Under the pieces are notes generated by a model that was not told the DNA's origin, did no database searches, and saw only the letters and a program-made list of their open reading frames with translations. The translations under genes were made by a program, and so were the position numbers. A DNA stretch of 64,000 bases from Paenibacillus sp. JNUCC32 (GTDB taxonomy: Bacteria > Bacillota > Bacilli > Paenibacillales > Paenibacillaceae): assembly GCF_014863545.1 (NCBI RefSeq), contig NZ_CP062260.1, positions 4,411,001-4,475,000 on the forward strand. The letters run 5' to 3'. Positions 17,011 through 26,134 of the stretch are shown one piece after another (positions within the stretch are counted from its first letter, which is position 1; every line of letters begins with the position of its first letter).

Positions 17011-17891
17011 GATTGCTTCTCCTCCCTGAACAGCAGCTTCCGTTGGATGACAATGAACAGCAGCACGATGATCAGCAGCACGACCGCCATCGCCGAGGCC
17101 AGTCCGAAGTTCTGATACTTGAATGCCGTATCCACCGTCTTGATGACGAAGGTCGACGTATCGTTCGCCCCGAGTAACATCACGAACGGAATATCGAACG
17201 CTTCGAGCGCGCCCGTCAAGGTGAGGATCAGCATCAGCTCCAGCACGCCCCGGATGCTAGGCAAGGTAATGTAACGGAACTTCTGCCAGCCCGATGCCCC
17301 GTCGATGGAGGCCGCCTCGTACAGGTCGCCCGGTATCGACTGCAGCGCCCCGATAAAGATGACCATGTTCAGCCCCATGTACTTCCACATCGAGATGAAG
17401 GCCAGCGCAAAATTCACGATCCCTTTATCGCCCAGCCAGCTCTGCTGCCAGGATTCGAGTCCCAGCGCGCCAAGCAGCGTATTCAGCGAGCCGTATTCCA
17501 TGTGGTACACGTTCTTGAACATGATGACCGTAGCCACGCTGTGCAGCACGTACGGCAGGAACAAGGCGACCCGGAAGCCGTTTCTCCCCTTCAGCTTGCC
17601 CGTCAGAATAACGGCAAAATAGAGGGCAAAGACGACCTGGATGAGACCCCCGATCAGATAATACAGATTGTTCTTGAGTGAGCTGAACACTTCGGGCTTC
17701 GTAAAAATCTCGACGTAATTGTCAAAGCCGATAAAGTTCATATCCCAGCCGAGACCCGACCAGTCCGTCAAGCTGTAATACAACAGCGAGAGCGCCGGAT
17801 AATAAGAGAAGGTCAGTGACAGGAGCACGGGAATGGCAAGGAAACCGAACAGAATAAGATAGCGCTGCGTTTTATAACTGAAATTGAACAC
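17007..17891 (-). CDS. Sugar ABC transporter permease (CUT1, MalF/UgpA-type)
   Basis: 294 residues from a GTG start (VFNFSYKTQRY) preceded by GAGGAAGGG. A longer frame with a TTG at 17933 has no ribosome binding site, and its upstream part coincides with the cre-like site. Six membrane segments and the EAA loop YEAASIDGASGWQKFRYITL are clear. It is the first gene of the transport operon, downstream of the two-component genes but with its own promoter. Confidence 0.92.
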   Translation of the reverse strand: MFNFSYKTQRYLILFGFLAIPVLLSLTFSYYPALSLLYYSLTDWSGLGWDMNFIGFDNYVEIFTKPEVFSSLKNNLYYLIGGLIQVVFALYFAVILTGKLKGRNGFRVALFLPYVLHSVATVIMFKNVYHMEYGSLNTLLGALGLESWQQSWLGDKGIVNFALAFISMWKYMGLNMVIFIGALQSIPGDLYEAASIDGASGWQKFRYITLPSIRGVLELMLILTLTGALEAFDIPFVMLLGANDTSTFVIKTVDTAFKYQNFGLASAMAVVLLIIVLLFIVIQRKLLFREEKQS

Positions 17892-17918
17892 GTTCCCTTC
17901 CTCGCTTTCTGGATGAAA

Positions 17919-18003
17919 TGGTACCGTTTTCAATCATTATAAAAGACAGCGCCCCGAAAAATAATAGACTTTGTTTGCTTTTATTGTCCTCAGTTTAGAT
18001 AAC
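17919..18003 (-). promoter_or_regulatory. Promoter of the sugar permease operon: GACAATAAAA box, -10 and cre-like site
   Basis: Minus strand: GACAATAAAAGCAAACAAAG from 17988, TATAAT at 17941-17936 with no good -35, and TGAAAACGGTACCA at 17932-17919 (cre consensus, one mismatch). Box-to--10 spacing is 47 bases, identical to the promoter at 14943-15030. The 30-base box regions share 23 bases. A missing -35 suits an activator-dependent promoter. Confidence 0.62.
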
Positions 18004-18005
18004 AG

Positions 18006-19511
18006 TCACCTAACAAAATCGCGGTACTCCTTTGGCGTTTTTCCGGTCATTTTTTTGAACACTTTATTGAAATAAGCCGGGTCCGGGTAGCCCACGCGTT
18101 CGCCGACCATATACGTCTTGAGCCCGTGATCCTCCTTCAGCAGCCGCTTGGCATGCTCGATTCGCACGGCGATGCAATAGTCCGTAATCGTCTCGCCCGT
18201 TTCGGTCTTGAACAGCTTGCTCAAGTAGCTCGGAGTCAGATAGACCAGGTCGGCGAGGTGCTGAAGCTCCAGCTCCTCGGTGTAATGCTGCTGAATATAG
18301 GCCTTGATCGTCTCGACAGCCCGATGCTCGCTCTTTCCTTGATCCAGAAGCCCGGCAGCAGCCTCTACAGCGCGCTTCAGCCGGCCCGCGAACGAACGCC
18401 AATTCTCGCTGTCCCCCGGCTCCAGGTTCCAATCTGCATCCCCTGCGTCAATGCCGCGCTGCTTCATCTCTTCCGCCACATGCGACTCCAGGGTTAGGCA
18501 AGCTTCCCTCAATTCAGCCCAGCCGGGCCGCAGGGAAGCCGTCTCTTCCAGCCAAGTGCCCATCGCCGCCGACAAGCGTGCATACTCGCCTGCACGCAGC
18601 GCCGGAAGCAGCTGTTTATCCAAGGAACGGACAAGCCGGTAGCGCTCTTCCCGGTGAACCGCCGCTATGCCTTCGCCTCCGCAGTTGCGCCGTTCATCGC
18701 TGTACCAAGCCTGCTCCAGGACGCTCGCGGCTTCCCTATAGGCTTGCGGGAGCCAGCGGCTCCCGCTGAATACGCCGCTGATGCCCAGCTTTGCCGAAGT
18801 GCCCGCGGGAAGCTGCTGAAGCAGCATGGCCGCCCATTCTCTCGCCATATCCGCATGGCCGGACTCGGCGATGGACGCCAAGATCGCTTGCCTTCCTCCT
18901 TCGCAGCCGATGATTCTCCGCTCCGTCCCCCAGACTGACGTCCACGCCAGCAGCTTCTCTTCCGCGATCTCCGGGAACGTGCGAAGCAGGAGCACCGCGT
19001 AATGTCGGTGGAACAGCGCCTGCCGATCCAGCCGGTCGCAGACTTCTTCGAACAGATGCTCCGGCATTGTTCGCTGATCCGTGCCTAACAGGAAGCTGAC
19101 CAGATCGTCCGACTCCAGCTTGCGCTCGTTCTGCTCGCCCTTCACCAGCTCGTCGACGTTCTCCAGCATGCGGAGCAGCTCTTTCATGTTGACCGGCTTA
19201 AGCAAATATTCCAGCGCTCCCTGACGCATGGCGGTGCGGGCATACTCGAAATCGTTGTAACCGCTGAGCACGGCGAATTTCGTGCGGCAGGCCATCTGCT
19301 TGATATTCGCCATCAGCTGAAGCCCGTTCATTTGCGGCATTTTGATATCGGTAATGACCAGGTCGGGCTGGAGCTCATGCCATTGATCCAGCAGCTCCTG
19401 GCCGCTTGCAAACGTCCCTACGACCCGATATTGCTCGCCTGCGTCCCGTATCAGCTTGCCAAGCCCCAGCCTGATCCGTTCCTCGTCGTCCACCACGGCG
19501 ATGTTAAGCAT
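18006..19511 (-). CDS. YesN-type response regulator with AraC DNA-binding domain
   Basis: 501 residues. The N-terminal receiver (1-120) has the acidic pair in VVDDEERIR, the phospho-Asp in DLVITDIKMPQMNG and the Lys in YLLKPVNM. A long middle region of unknown fold follows. The C-terminal 100 residues carry two AraC helix-turn-helix units (LQHLADLVYLTPSYLSKLFK and VGERVGYPDPAYFNKVFKK). AGGAGG before the ATG at 19511 decides the start, and it overlaps the kinase gene. It likely binds the GACAATAAAA boxes at both transport promoters (inference). Confidence 0.94.
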   Translation of the reverse strand: MLNIAVVDDEERIRLGLGKLIRDAGEQYRVVGTFASGQELLDQWHELQPDLVITDIKMPQMNGLQLMANIKQMACRTKFAVLSGYNDFEYARTAMRQGALEYLLKPVNMKELLRMLENVDELVKGEQNERKLESDDLVSFLLGTDQRTMPEHLFEEVCDRLDRQALFHRHYAVLLLRTFPEIAEEKLLAWTSVWGTERRIIGCEGGRQAILASIAESGHADMAREWAAMLLQQLPAGTSAKLGISGVFSGSRWLPQAYREAASVLEQAWYSDERRNCGGEGIAAVHREERYRLVRSLDKQLLPALRAGEYARLSAAMGTWLEETASLRPGWAELREACLTLESHVAEEMKQRGIDAGDADWNLEPGDSENWRSFAGRLKRAVEAAAGLLDQGKSEHRAVETIKAYIQQHYTEELELQHLADLVYLTPSYLSKLFKTETGETITDYCIAVRIEHAKRLLKEDHGLKTYMVGERVGYPDPAYFNKVFKKMTGKTPKEYRDFVR

Positions 19512-21381
19512 TTGCAAGTCCTCCTGTCCTCGGTTCTTCTATATGTTCCGCGGGAAAGGTAATCCGAACGGCGGTTCCTCGCCCTTCCTCGCTGTCTACG
19601 GTAAGGCCGTAGGGTCTTCCGTATCGGAGCTGCAGCCGCTCGTGCACGTTTCGCAGCCCGACTCCCCGGCCGTCCGTTCCTGGGGACTGCGCCTGATCGA
19701 GCATGCTGCGCAGCCTCGCAAGCGCTTCTGCCGACATGCCCAGCCCGTCATCCGTAACGGTAAACACATGGTTCATGCCATCCATGGCATAGGTAATGGT
19801 CAGATGCAGCACGTTTTTGTTCTCGTCGAAGCCGTGATTGACGGCGTTCTCGATGATCGGCTGAAATAGCAGCTTCATCACCCGAATGGAATCAGCCCCC
19901 GGATCATCCGGCAGCGTCAGCACGAACCGCTCGCCGTACCGGTAATTCAGCAGCTCGATGTAGGCTTTGACATGCTCCCACTCGCGCTTCACCTCCACGA
20001 CCTCGCTGCCGGCATGAATGCTGTAACGAAGCTGCTGCCCTAACAGCTGAACCATGTCCCCCACCTCCTGATCGTTGTGAAGGACGGCCGTCATCCGGAT
20101 CGTTTCCAGCGTATTGTAGATAAAATGCGGATTGATCTGGTGCTGAAGACGCTCCAGCTCCGCCTCCTTCTTCCGCTTCTCGATCGCGTAAATATCGTCG
20201 ATGAGCTGTTTGATGCGTGCCATCATCCGGTTGAACGAGACCCCGATCAGCGAGGCCTCGTCCCTCCTTCGGACCGGGAACACCACATCCAGCTTGCCGG
20301 TCTGTACCTGCTTCATCAGATGGACGATGGACCGCAGCGGCCTTGTTAGCGCATAGATCAGAATCAGGGAAATGATGAGGGCAAAGCTGGTAACGCCGAC
20401 AGCCGCCGCGATCGTTATCTTGCGGGTCTTGAGCGCATCCTGCATCAGCTGCCGCTCCGGCACCGTAATCAGGATCAGCCAGCCGGTCTGCTCGGATTTC
20501 CGGTAAACGACAAGCTGCTCCTCCCCGTCGACCTTATGGCGAAAGCTTCCTTCGTTGCCGGTGGCCTGGGCAAGCGCCGCATTGTCGGTCATGCTGCGGG
20601 ACAAATATTTCTTCTCGCTGTCATAGATCACGGTCCCGTTGTCATCCAGGATGAAGGTGGTGCCGTGCGTCGTCTCCTCCAGGTCGGTGACGATGTTCTC
20701 AATCACGCCGATGTTGGCATCCACCACAATGGTGCCGATGGAATGGTACGATTTATCGATGATGTCGCGGACGACCGTGAACATGTACTGCTTGCTGCCG
20801 GCGGACACGGCGATCTCCTGCGTGCTGACCAGGACGGGCCGGCCGCCGGCCTCCGTGGCCAGCTTGCGCCAGTTGTCATAGTACTGCTGCAGATTCGAAC
20901 GGTTGCCGCCGCTTTTGACCACGTAATAGGGGTTGCCGAAAAGGTCGAACAGGTACACGTTGCTCGTGCCTTCTTTGATGTTGTTCATGAAATAGATGCT
21001 CCGCTCGACCTTGCGGGTAATCTGGAGCTTCAGCTCGCTCTCGTTCAGGCTTGCCGATTCCTTCGGCTGCCCTTCCGCCTGGTAATGCCGATTGGACATC
21101 TCGAGCCCGGACTGAATTTCATTAAGGTAAGAAGGAATGATCGAAATTTTCATCATATCGGTCACGTAATCATCCAGCTTGCCCATCATTTTGCTCGACA
21201 GCTGGGACACGTAGGCGACCGTATTGTTCTCGATGGTGGCCGTATAACGCTCTGCCGCAAAATACGTGATGAGTCCGATCGGCAGGATAATCAGAAACAG
21301 AAAGACCACAAACAGCTTCCGGTCCAAGCGTCCGGCCGGCCGCTCCTTCCAAAGACGGGTAATGTAGCCGCGCAGGTTCAC
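19504..21381 (-). CDS. YesM-type sensor histidine kinase
   Basis: About 625 residues: a first membrane helix (LFVVFLFLIILPIGLITYF), an extracellular Cache-like sensor domain of about 260 residues, a second helix near 300, HAMP, then a His_kinase domain with the phospho-acceptor in HQINPHFIYNTLETIRM and ATPase motifs (QPIIENAVNHGF, DDGLGM, GVGLRNVHERL). The GTG at 21381 has AAGAAGG nine bases upstream and begins one base after the LacI stop; the ATG at 21402 has no such site. It senses an extracellular cue for the glycan locus. Confidence 0.92.
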   Translation of the reverse strand: MNLRGYITRLWKERPAGRLDRKLFVVFLFLIILPIGLITYFAAERYTATIENNTVAYVSQLSSKMMGKLDDYVTDMMKISIIPSYLNEIQSGLEMSNRHYQAEGQPKESASLNESELKLQITRKVERSIYFMNNIKEGTSNVYLFDLFGNPYYVVKSGGNRSNLQQYYDNWRKLATEAGGRPVLVSTQEIAVSAGSKQYMFTVVRDIIDKSYHSIGTIVVDANIGVIENIVTDLEETTHGTTFILDDNGTVIYDSEKKYLSRSMTDNAALAQATGNEGSFRHKVDGEEQLVVYRKSEQTGWLILITVPERQLMQDALKTRKITIAAAVGVTSFALIISLILIYALTRPLRSIVHLMKQVQTGKLDVVFPVRRRDEASLIGVSFNRMMARIKQLIDDIYAIEKRKKEAELERLQHQINPHFIYNTLETIRMTAVLHNDQEVGDMVQLLGQQLRYSIHAGSEVVEVKREWEHVKAYIELLNYRYGERFVLTLPDDPGADSIRVMKLLFQPIIENAVNHGFDENKNVLHLTITYAMDGMNHVFTVTDDGLGMSAEALARLRSMLDQAQSPGTDGRGVGLRNVHERLQLRYGRPYGLTVDSEEGRGTAVRITFPAEHIEEPRTGGLANA

Positions 21382-21382
21382 G

Positions 21383-22441
21383 TCAGTCGACCTTCTTTGC
21401 ATAAGCGGTGGATTCGCGGAGGATGAAATCGCCGGCCAGGAGTATTTTTTCCAGCGGGCTGTCTGGCTGCTCCACCCGTCTCGCCAGCATCTCCACCGCC
21501 CTGCGTCCGAACGCCTCCTTGTTGACGTGGATGGTGCTCAGTGACGGAGCCGCATAAGCGGCATCCTCAATATTGTCAAAACCGGTAACCGAGCAGTCTG
21601 CTGGCACCTTGGCGCCCAGCTTGCCGAGCACCGTCATGATGCAGATGGCAATGGAGTCGTTCGCGCACACAAAGGCGGTTGGCAGTTCCTCCATCCGGCT
21701 TAGTATCGTCTCGAGCGACTCCGTCATCTCGGAGCGGTTATCTCCTTCGAAGCTAAGGAGCTCCTCGTTCTGATCCAGCGGGATCCCCTGCTCGCCGAGG
21801 ACGGAACGATAGCCTTGATAACGATCGGCGAAGCTGCGCGAGAACCGGACGTTCCCTACGAACTGAAGCCTTCGATGCCCGCACCCGATCAAATAATTGG
21901 TCACCCGTCTCATGCACTCCACATTGTTCATGAACAGGGCATCCGACGGTATCAGCGGATCCTCATGATCGATTAAGACGAAGGGAATATCCAGGCTGCG
22001 GATTTCGAGCAGCAGCTGAGAGGAGATAAATCCCACGCCGATGATGCCTCTCACCCCGCTCGGATTAATCAAATTCGCGAAGCTGTCCTTGAATTGATCG
22101 GTCACGATGACCATCCCCGTGTCCCTTGCCTCAAGCTCATTCGTGATGCCGTCGATAATCCGTCCCCAATACAGGGAATCCCGCGTTTGGTAGCGGACAT
22201 TCGGCACGAGCACGATGACGGTCTCCTTAGCGGCTTGGCTGCCGTCGGCATTGGCTTCATTCTTCTTGCCTCCGGCCTTCGGCGACTTGTTGGCAAAATA
22301 ACCGAGCTGGGTCGCGACGTTCACGATTTTCTCCCGGGTCTCGAGACTGACGCCGGATTTACCTGAAAGCGCTTTAGAAACAGCGAACTTCGAAAGGCCG
22401 AGATGATCGGCAATTTGCTGCATCGTGACTTTTCCTGCCAT
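21383..22441 (-). CDS. LacI family transcriptional regulator
   Basis: 352 residues. The N-terminal HTH reads VTMQQIADHLGLSKFAVSKALSGKSGVS, then a LacI hinge, then a periplasmic-binding-protein-like sugar sensor (GVGFISSQLLLEIRSLDIPFVLIDHE, FVCANDSIAICIMTVLGKLG, FDNIEDAAYAAPSLSTIHVNKE). It is first in line before the kinase and response regulator genes. A pairing of LacI and YesMN control in one locus suggests double control. AAAGGA lies 12 bases before the ATG, and an AT-rich promoter region lies at 22442-22550. Confidence 0.93.
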   Translation of the reverse strand: MAGKVTMQQIADHLGLSKFAVSKALSGKSGVSLETREKIVNVATQLGYFANKSPKAGGKKNEANADGSQAAKETVIVLVPNVRYQTRDSLYWGRIIDGITNELEARDTGMVIVTDQFKDSFANLINPSGVRGIIGVGFISSQLLLEIRSLDIPFVLIDHEDPLIPSDALFMNNVECMRRVTNYLIGCGHRRLQFVGNVRFSRSFADRYQGYRSVLGEQGIPLDQNEELLSFEGDNRSEMTESLETILSRMEELPTAFVCANDSIAICIMTVLGKLGAKVPADCSVTGFDNIEDAAYAAPSLSTIHVNKEAFGRRAVEMLARRVEQPDSPLEKILLAGDFILRESTAYAKKVD

Positions 22442-22552
22442 AACCTGTACACATCCTTTAAGGTAATCGATAAGTTATTAGTTAATTGTTATCATAACAT
22501 TTCATTTATTAGGTAAACAATTAAAACTTTTGAATGCAGCGACGGCGCAGAC

Positions 22553-22583
22553 AAGAGCCCGTTCCAACCTGGAACGGGCTCTC
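22553..22583. terminator. Strong hairpin between the esterase and LacI genes
   Basis: AGAGCCCGTTCCA, three bases, then TGGAACGGGCTCT: a perfect 13-bp stem. T runs on both sides are poor, so it is either a weak terminator or an mRNA-stabilising hairpin. It lies 77 bases after the esterase stop at 22660. Confidence 0.65.
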
Positions 22584-22659
22584 TCACGATTGTAGCTTAT
22601 GAACGTTTCATGACGCCTTTCGTTAATTAGCACGCTAACCGTTCACCCCGTTAACGGTT

Positions 22660-23793
22660 CTATCGCCTTGCTGCTGCAGCCATATCGCCGATCACTTGCC
22701 TTAGCACAGGCTCAAGCCGGTCCGCCATCAGCTTGAAGCCGAGGTCCGTCGGATGAACCCCGTCAACGGTCGTTTCCCCGGGATCGTCGCCTAACCAATC
22801 CGATCCGTCCACAAACGTTAGGTTATGGTCTCCGGCCACCGTCAGTTCCCGAATGAGCTCTATCTGAAACTTTTTCCGTTCAAGCCGTCCTTCGCGAAAT
22901 TCCGGCATGAACGACTCGGCTCCATGAGGGATGCGGGATACCAGAATGATGGGAACCTCCGGATGGAACTTCCGGTAGGTCTCGATATACCGCGGCAAGG
23001 TCTGACGATAAGCTTCGGTCCCTCCGCAATTCGCCTCATAATCAATCACGAGACAGGCCGGCTCCGAGATTTGGGCGGCCAGTTCGGCAAGCTCAGGCTC
23101 TCCCTTGCCGTTCCCCGAGAAGCCCAGGTTGATAAACTCCAGATGGAGCCTGCGGCTCAGAATGTTCGTATACGACATGCCGGGCCGCGACGCGCATCCG
23201 CCTTGCGTGATGGAGGTTCCGTATATGACCACTCTCGAGCTGGAATCATAGGGCTCCGGCGCAAGGACCTCGGCTCCCGGCTCCATTCCGATCCATATCT
23301 CCTCAACGCCCTGGTATAAGGGCATGTTGAGCAGGAACGAGCGTGCTTTGCGGTCTTCGACAGTGAAAAGGCTGCTCTCATACTCTGCCTGACCTGGCTG
23401 GAAACGGGCGGTTCCTGCATGTTTCCACTCGCCCGGGCCGCCGATATACGCATCCACTCCGCACTCCCCGGTGGGGGGCATATGGTACATGCCGGATCCT
23501 GCCGTCAACCGCACGCGGACGGATACGTTCCGCGAATCCGTTCGGAAGCGGATTTGACCGCCCGATGTGCAGTTCGCAAGCGTATCCACCTCCGGTCGGA
23601 CGGGGACCTCAGGTACGGCGGGCAGCCTGCGATAGAGGCGTTCGGTGTCGAACCAGGCAAAGCCGGATACTCGGAATGGCTCTTCCAATGGGGAATACCA
23701 TAACAATTCGTCCGCTTCGACGTGATCGATCTTCATGTTCTGATCCAATTGAAATGGAGACACCTTTTCAGGTTCAGGGCTATTGTTCTGCAC
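22660..23793 (-). CDS. SGNH/GDSL esterase with N-terminal beta domain (GxDLY plus GDSL-type)
   Basis: 377 residues, no signal peptide. Residues about 25-170 form a beta-rich domain with CGVDAYIGG, resembling the GxDLY domain. The SGNH domain follows: VVIYGTSITQGG (nucleophile Ser), GFSGNGKGEPEL (Gly and Asn), CLVIDYEANCGG, and DGVHPTDLGFKLM (Asp/His). Start is GTG at 23793 with GGGAGG nine bases before. It starts 54 bases after the radical SAM stop with no terminator between, so it may belong to that operon and not to the glycan locus downstream. Substrate unknown; carbohydrate deacetylation or lipid deacylation are both possible. Confidence 0.87.
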   Translation of the reverse strand: MQNNSPEPEKVSPFQLDQNMKIDHVEADELLWYSPLEEPFRVSGFAWFDTERLYRRLPAVPEVPVRPEVDTLANCTSGGQIRFRTDSRNVSVRVRLTAGSGMYHMPPTGECGVDAYIGGPGEWKHAGTARFQPGQAEYESSLFTVEDRKARSFLLNMPLYQGVEEIWIGMEPGAEVLAPEPYDSSSRVVIYGTSITQGGCASRPGMSYTNILSRRLHLEFINLGFSGNGKGEPELAELAAQISEPACLVIDYEANCGGTEAYRQTLPRYIETYRKFHPEVPIILVSRIPHGAESFMPEFREGRLERKKFQIELIRELTVAGDHNLTFVDGSDWLGDDPGETTVDGVHPTDLGFKLMADRLEPVLRQVIGDMAAAARR

Positions 23794-23847
23794 AATGTAT
23801 CGCCTCCCTATGTAAGCTCGAATTGAAGTACATTGCCTTAGAACGGC

Positions 23848-25263
23848 TTATCTGTCCCATGCGGTGGCAACCTCTTCCTTGAGCTCCTTCAGCAGCTCTT
23901 CCTTGTCATCCCGGTAAAACATGTTATAGGTGTCGAACGGGATCATCCGCCCGTCGGGATGCACGATATGCACGCAGGATTTCTTGACGGACCGGACATC
24001 GAAGTTATGGGCATCCAGGAACTGCATGATAATGACCCGGAAGACGTTGTCGTACGTAATCTGCTCCGGCACGGCGGCCAGCGGCAGGCAGCAGAGCAGG
24101 CTCTTCAGGGAAAGCGCCGAGGATTGCGGCGAGTGGCCCGTCGACAGCAGCTCAAACATCTTGCCCCGGATGACCGGGTCCTGTTCGAATACAATCGTGT
24201 TGCTGTCGCCTTCAAGCAGGATTTCCGGGTCGATCATCCGCGTCAGCGGGAGCACTTCCCCGCCCAGCTTCAACGCATAACCCATGGCGAGGCAATCCGG
24301 GTGGCAAGGCACCGGCAGAATGTCCGCGTCCGTAAACACCCCGGACTGATCGATGATCATCCGCCGGACTTCGCTTACGGTCAGGCGATCGGTTGCCGGA
24401 TCATACCCCTCCAGCCGTCCCGCCGCCTGAATCGGCTGAATGGTGACGCCGCGCACCGCCTTTTGCTGAAGCCCGTATTGAATGATGTCGCCGATTTCGC
24501 CGTCATTGAGCCCTTTCTTCAGCGTGACGACCAGCGTCGTGGAGATGTTGAATTCATTCAGGTGCTCGATGGCCTGCCGGCGGATGCGCCGCAAGTCGGC
24601 CCCTCTCAGCTCCTTCAGCACATGTTCCTCAAAGCTGTCGAACTGCAGGTAAATCTCGAAGCCGGGCATATACTCGGCCAGCCTCCGCGCAAAATCGCGG
24701 TCCTGGGCGATGCGGATGCCGTTCGTGTTCACCATGATATGCTTGATGGGACGGCTTTTGCACATATCCAGGATGTCGAAGAAATCCGGGTGCGTCGTCG
24801 GCTCGCCGCCGCTGATCTGCACGATGTCAGGCTCCCCCTCGTTCTCCACAATCCGGTCGAGCATGAATTCGATCTGTGCCAGCGACCGGTAGGAGGTGCG
24901 GTGCGGCGACGATTCGGCGAAGCAGATCGGGCACTGCAGATTGCAGTGATCCGTAATCTCCAGCAGCGTGAGGCAGCTGTGCTGCTCATGGTCCGGACAC
25001 AGTCCGCAGTCGTAAGGGCAGCCGTAACGGATCGGCGTATTCCAGACGAGCGGCATTTCGGACGGCTTGATGAACTTTCGCGTCTGATGGTAATACTCGG
25101 CCTCGGTTGCGATCAGCACTTTTTCCGGACCGTGCACGAGGCATCTTTTGAGCATATACACCATGCCGTTCTCCTCGATGATCTTGGCTTCCACTTTGCG
25201 GTAACAGGTGGTGCATATGCTGTTCGTCAGTTCATGATACAGATAAGGCCGGTTTTTTGGCAT
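23848..25263 (-). CDS. Radical SAM protein of the Tes/MJ0619 type
   Basis: 471 residues. N-terminal metal site SICTTCYRKVEAKI plus KRCLVHGPE; then an auxiliary cluster motif RYGCPYDCGLCPDHEQHSCL; then the radical SAM motif CNLQCPICFAES (CX3CX2C), SGGEPTTHPDFF, and a C-terminal region (CHPDCLAMGYAL, FLDAHNFDVRSVKKSCVH, HPDGRMIPF). This order matches archaeal MJ0619 and the tetraether lipid synthase Tes, which join or alkylate unactivated carbon. AAAGGAG seven bases before 25263 decides the start over 25269. It lies 16 bases after an Lgt-like gene, so a lipid substrate is suggested. Function in this organism is not known to me. Confidence 0.88.
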   Translation of the reverse strand: MPKNRPYLYHELTNSICTTCYRKVEAKIIEENGMVYMLKRCLVHGPEKVLIATEAEYYHQTRKFIKPSEMPLVWNTPIRYGCPYDCGLCPDHEQHSCLTLLEITDHCNLQCPICFAESSPHRTSYRSLAQIEFMLDRIVENEGEPDIVQISGGEPTTHPDFFDILDMCKSRPIKHIMVNTNGIRIAQDRDFARRLAEYMPGFEIYLQFDSFEEHVLKELRGADLRRIRRQAIEHLNEFNISTTLVVTLKKGLNDGEIGDIIQYGLQQKAVRGVTIQPIQAAGRLEGYDPATDRLTVSEVRRMIIDQSGVFTDADILPVPCHPDCLAMGYALKLGGEVLPLTRMIDPEILLEGDSNTIVFEQDPVIRGKMFELLSTGHSPQSSALSLKSLLCCLPLAAVPEQITYDNVFRVIIMQFLDAHNFDVRSVKKSCVHIVHPDGRMIPFDTYNMFYRDDKEELLKELKEEVATAWDR

Positions 25264-25279
25264 AATCATACTCCTTTGG

Positions 25280-26068
25280 TCAGCTTGGAAGACGGGAATC
25301 CGGCGTGAAGCGGCGAATCCGGTTTCTGCCGCCGATCAGCCATGCGTAATAGATGAGGCCCGCGATGCAGGCCAGCTGGATATTGTTCAATCCCAGGTAA
25401 GGATGCGGCGTCGGCTTGATCCATTCGATCGCCAGGCGGAACAGCAGATACCCGGCCATGAACCACTGGAACATTCGTCCGGACACATAGCCCTCGCGAG
25501 TCGATCTGCCGCGGCTTTGGCGGTACAGCGGCATCAGCAGCAGGGCCAGCACGATCAGGAAGAGGATCTCGTACAGCTGAGTCGGGTGGCGATAGATCCC
25601 GTCTCCGAAATCCACGCCCGTGAACCAGGTTGTCGGCGTGCCATAGGTGTGGTCGTCGAGGCCGGTCAGAAAACAGCCGATTCGCCCAAGGCCCAGGCCC
25701 AGCATCAGAGGGTACACGAAATCATCGCCCGTGGAATGCTTCCAGCCCACCCAGCGTTTGGTCAGCTCGACGCCGATCAATCCGCCGAGAAGACCGCCGA
25801 CAATCGTCTTGCCACCCCAGAGGAGATGGAATTGGCGCAGCTGTTCCCAAGTGGCCGCCGGATCCTCAAACCAGTACAGCAGCTTGGCCCCAACGGCAGC
25901 CCCGGCGATGATGCCGGCCAGAAGCTGCAGGCTCATCAGCTTTGTCATGCCGCTCGGCCGACGGGTCCATAAATATACCCGAAAGCCGATAAAGTAGGCC
26001 AGCGATTCAAATAACACATGCGGATGAATCCGCCAGGAGCCCAGGTACAAATAAACAGGAAATTCCAT
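25280..26068 (-). CDS. Lgt-like membrane protein (prolipoprotein diacylglyceryl transferase homologue, altered active site)
   Basis: 262 residues with about seven hydrophobic segments. The Lgt pattern is recognisable: GGLLGGLIGVEL, LGLGRIGCFLTG, RHPTQLYEILF, LLFRLAIEWIK. Key positions differ from true Lgt, though. The SFHGG motif with the essential His is KTIVGG here, and GNFxNxE is GCFLTGL. The Arg of GRIG and the HPxQLYE motif are kept. AAGGAG precedes the ATG. Between the B-box gene and the radical SAM gene it is unlikely to be the housekeeping lgt and may move or bind a lipid group for its partner. Confidence 0.82.
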   Translation of the reverse strand: MEFPVYLYLGSWRIHPHVLFESLAYFIGFRVYLWTRRPSGMTKLMSLQLLAGIIAGAAVGAKLLYWFEDPAATWEQLRQFHLLWGGKTIVGGLLGGLIGVELTKRWVGWKHSTGDDFVYPLMLGLGLGRIGCFLTGLDDHTYGTPTTWFTGVDFGDGIYRHPTQLYEILFLIVLALLLMPLYRQSRGRSTREGYVSGRMFQWFMAGYLLFRLAIEWIKPTPHPYLGLNNIQLACIAGLIYYAWLIGGRNRIRRFTPDSRLPS

Positions 26069-26134
26069 CCGCCCACTCCTTGAATGAAAACTTGAGTTGA
26101 AAATAAGACCTTGTTCGAGTTCGAAACGCGTTCT

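Noticed and set aside
23959..25308. 449-codon plus-strand open frame
   Set aside because: It is antisense to the radical SAM gene, with no start signal and no family pattern.
25280..26068. Housekeeping lgt
   Set aside because: The essential His and the GNFxNxE signature are replaced, and the gene context is not that of lgt (no hprK or ppaX next to it).
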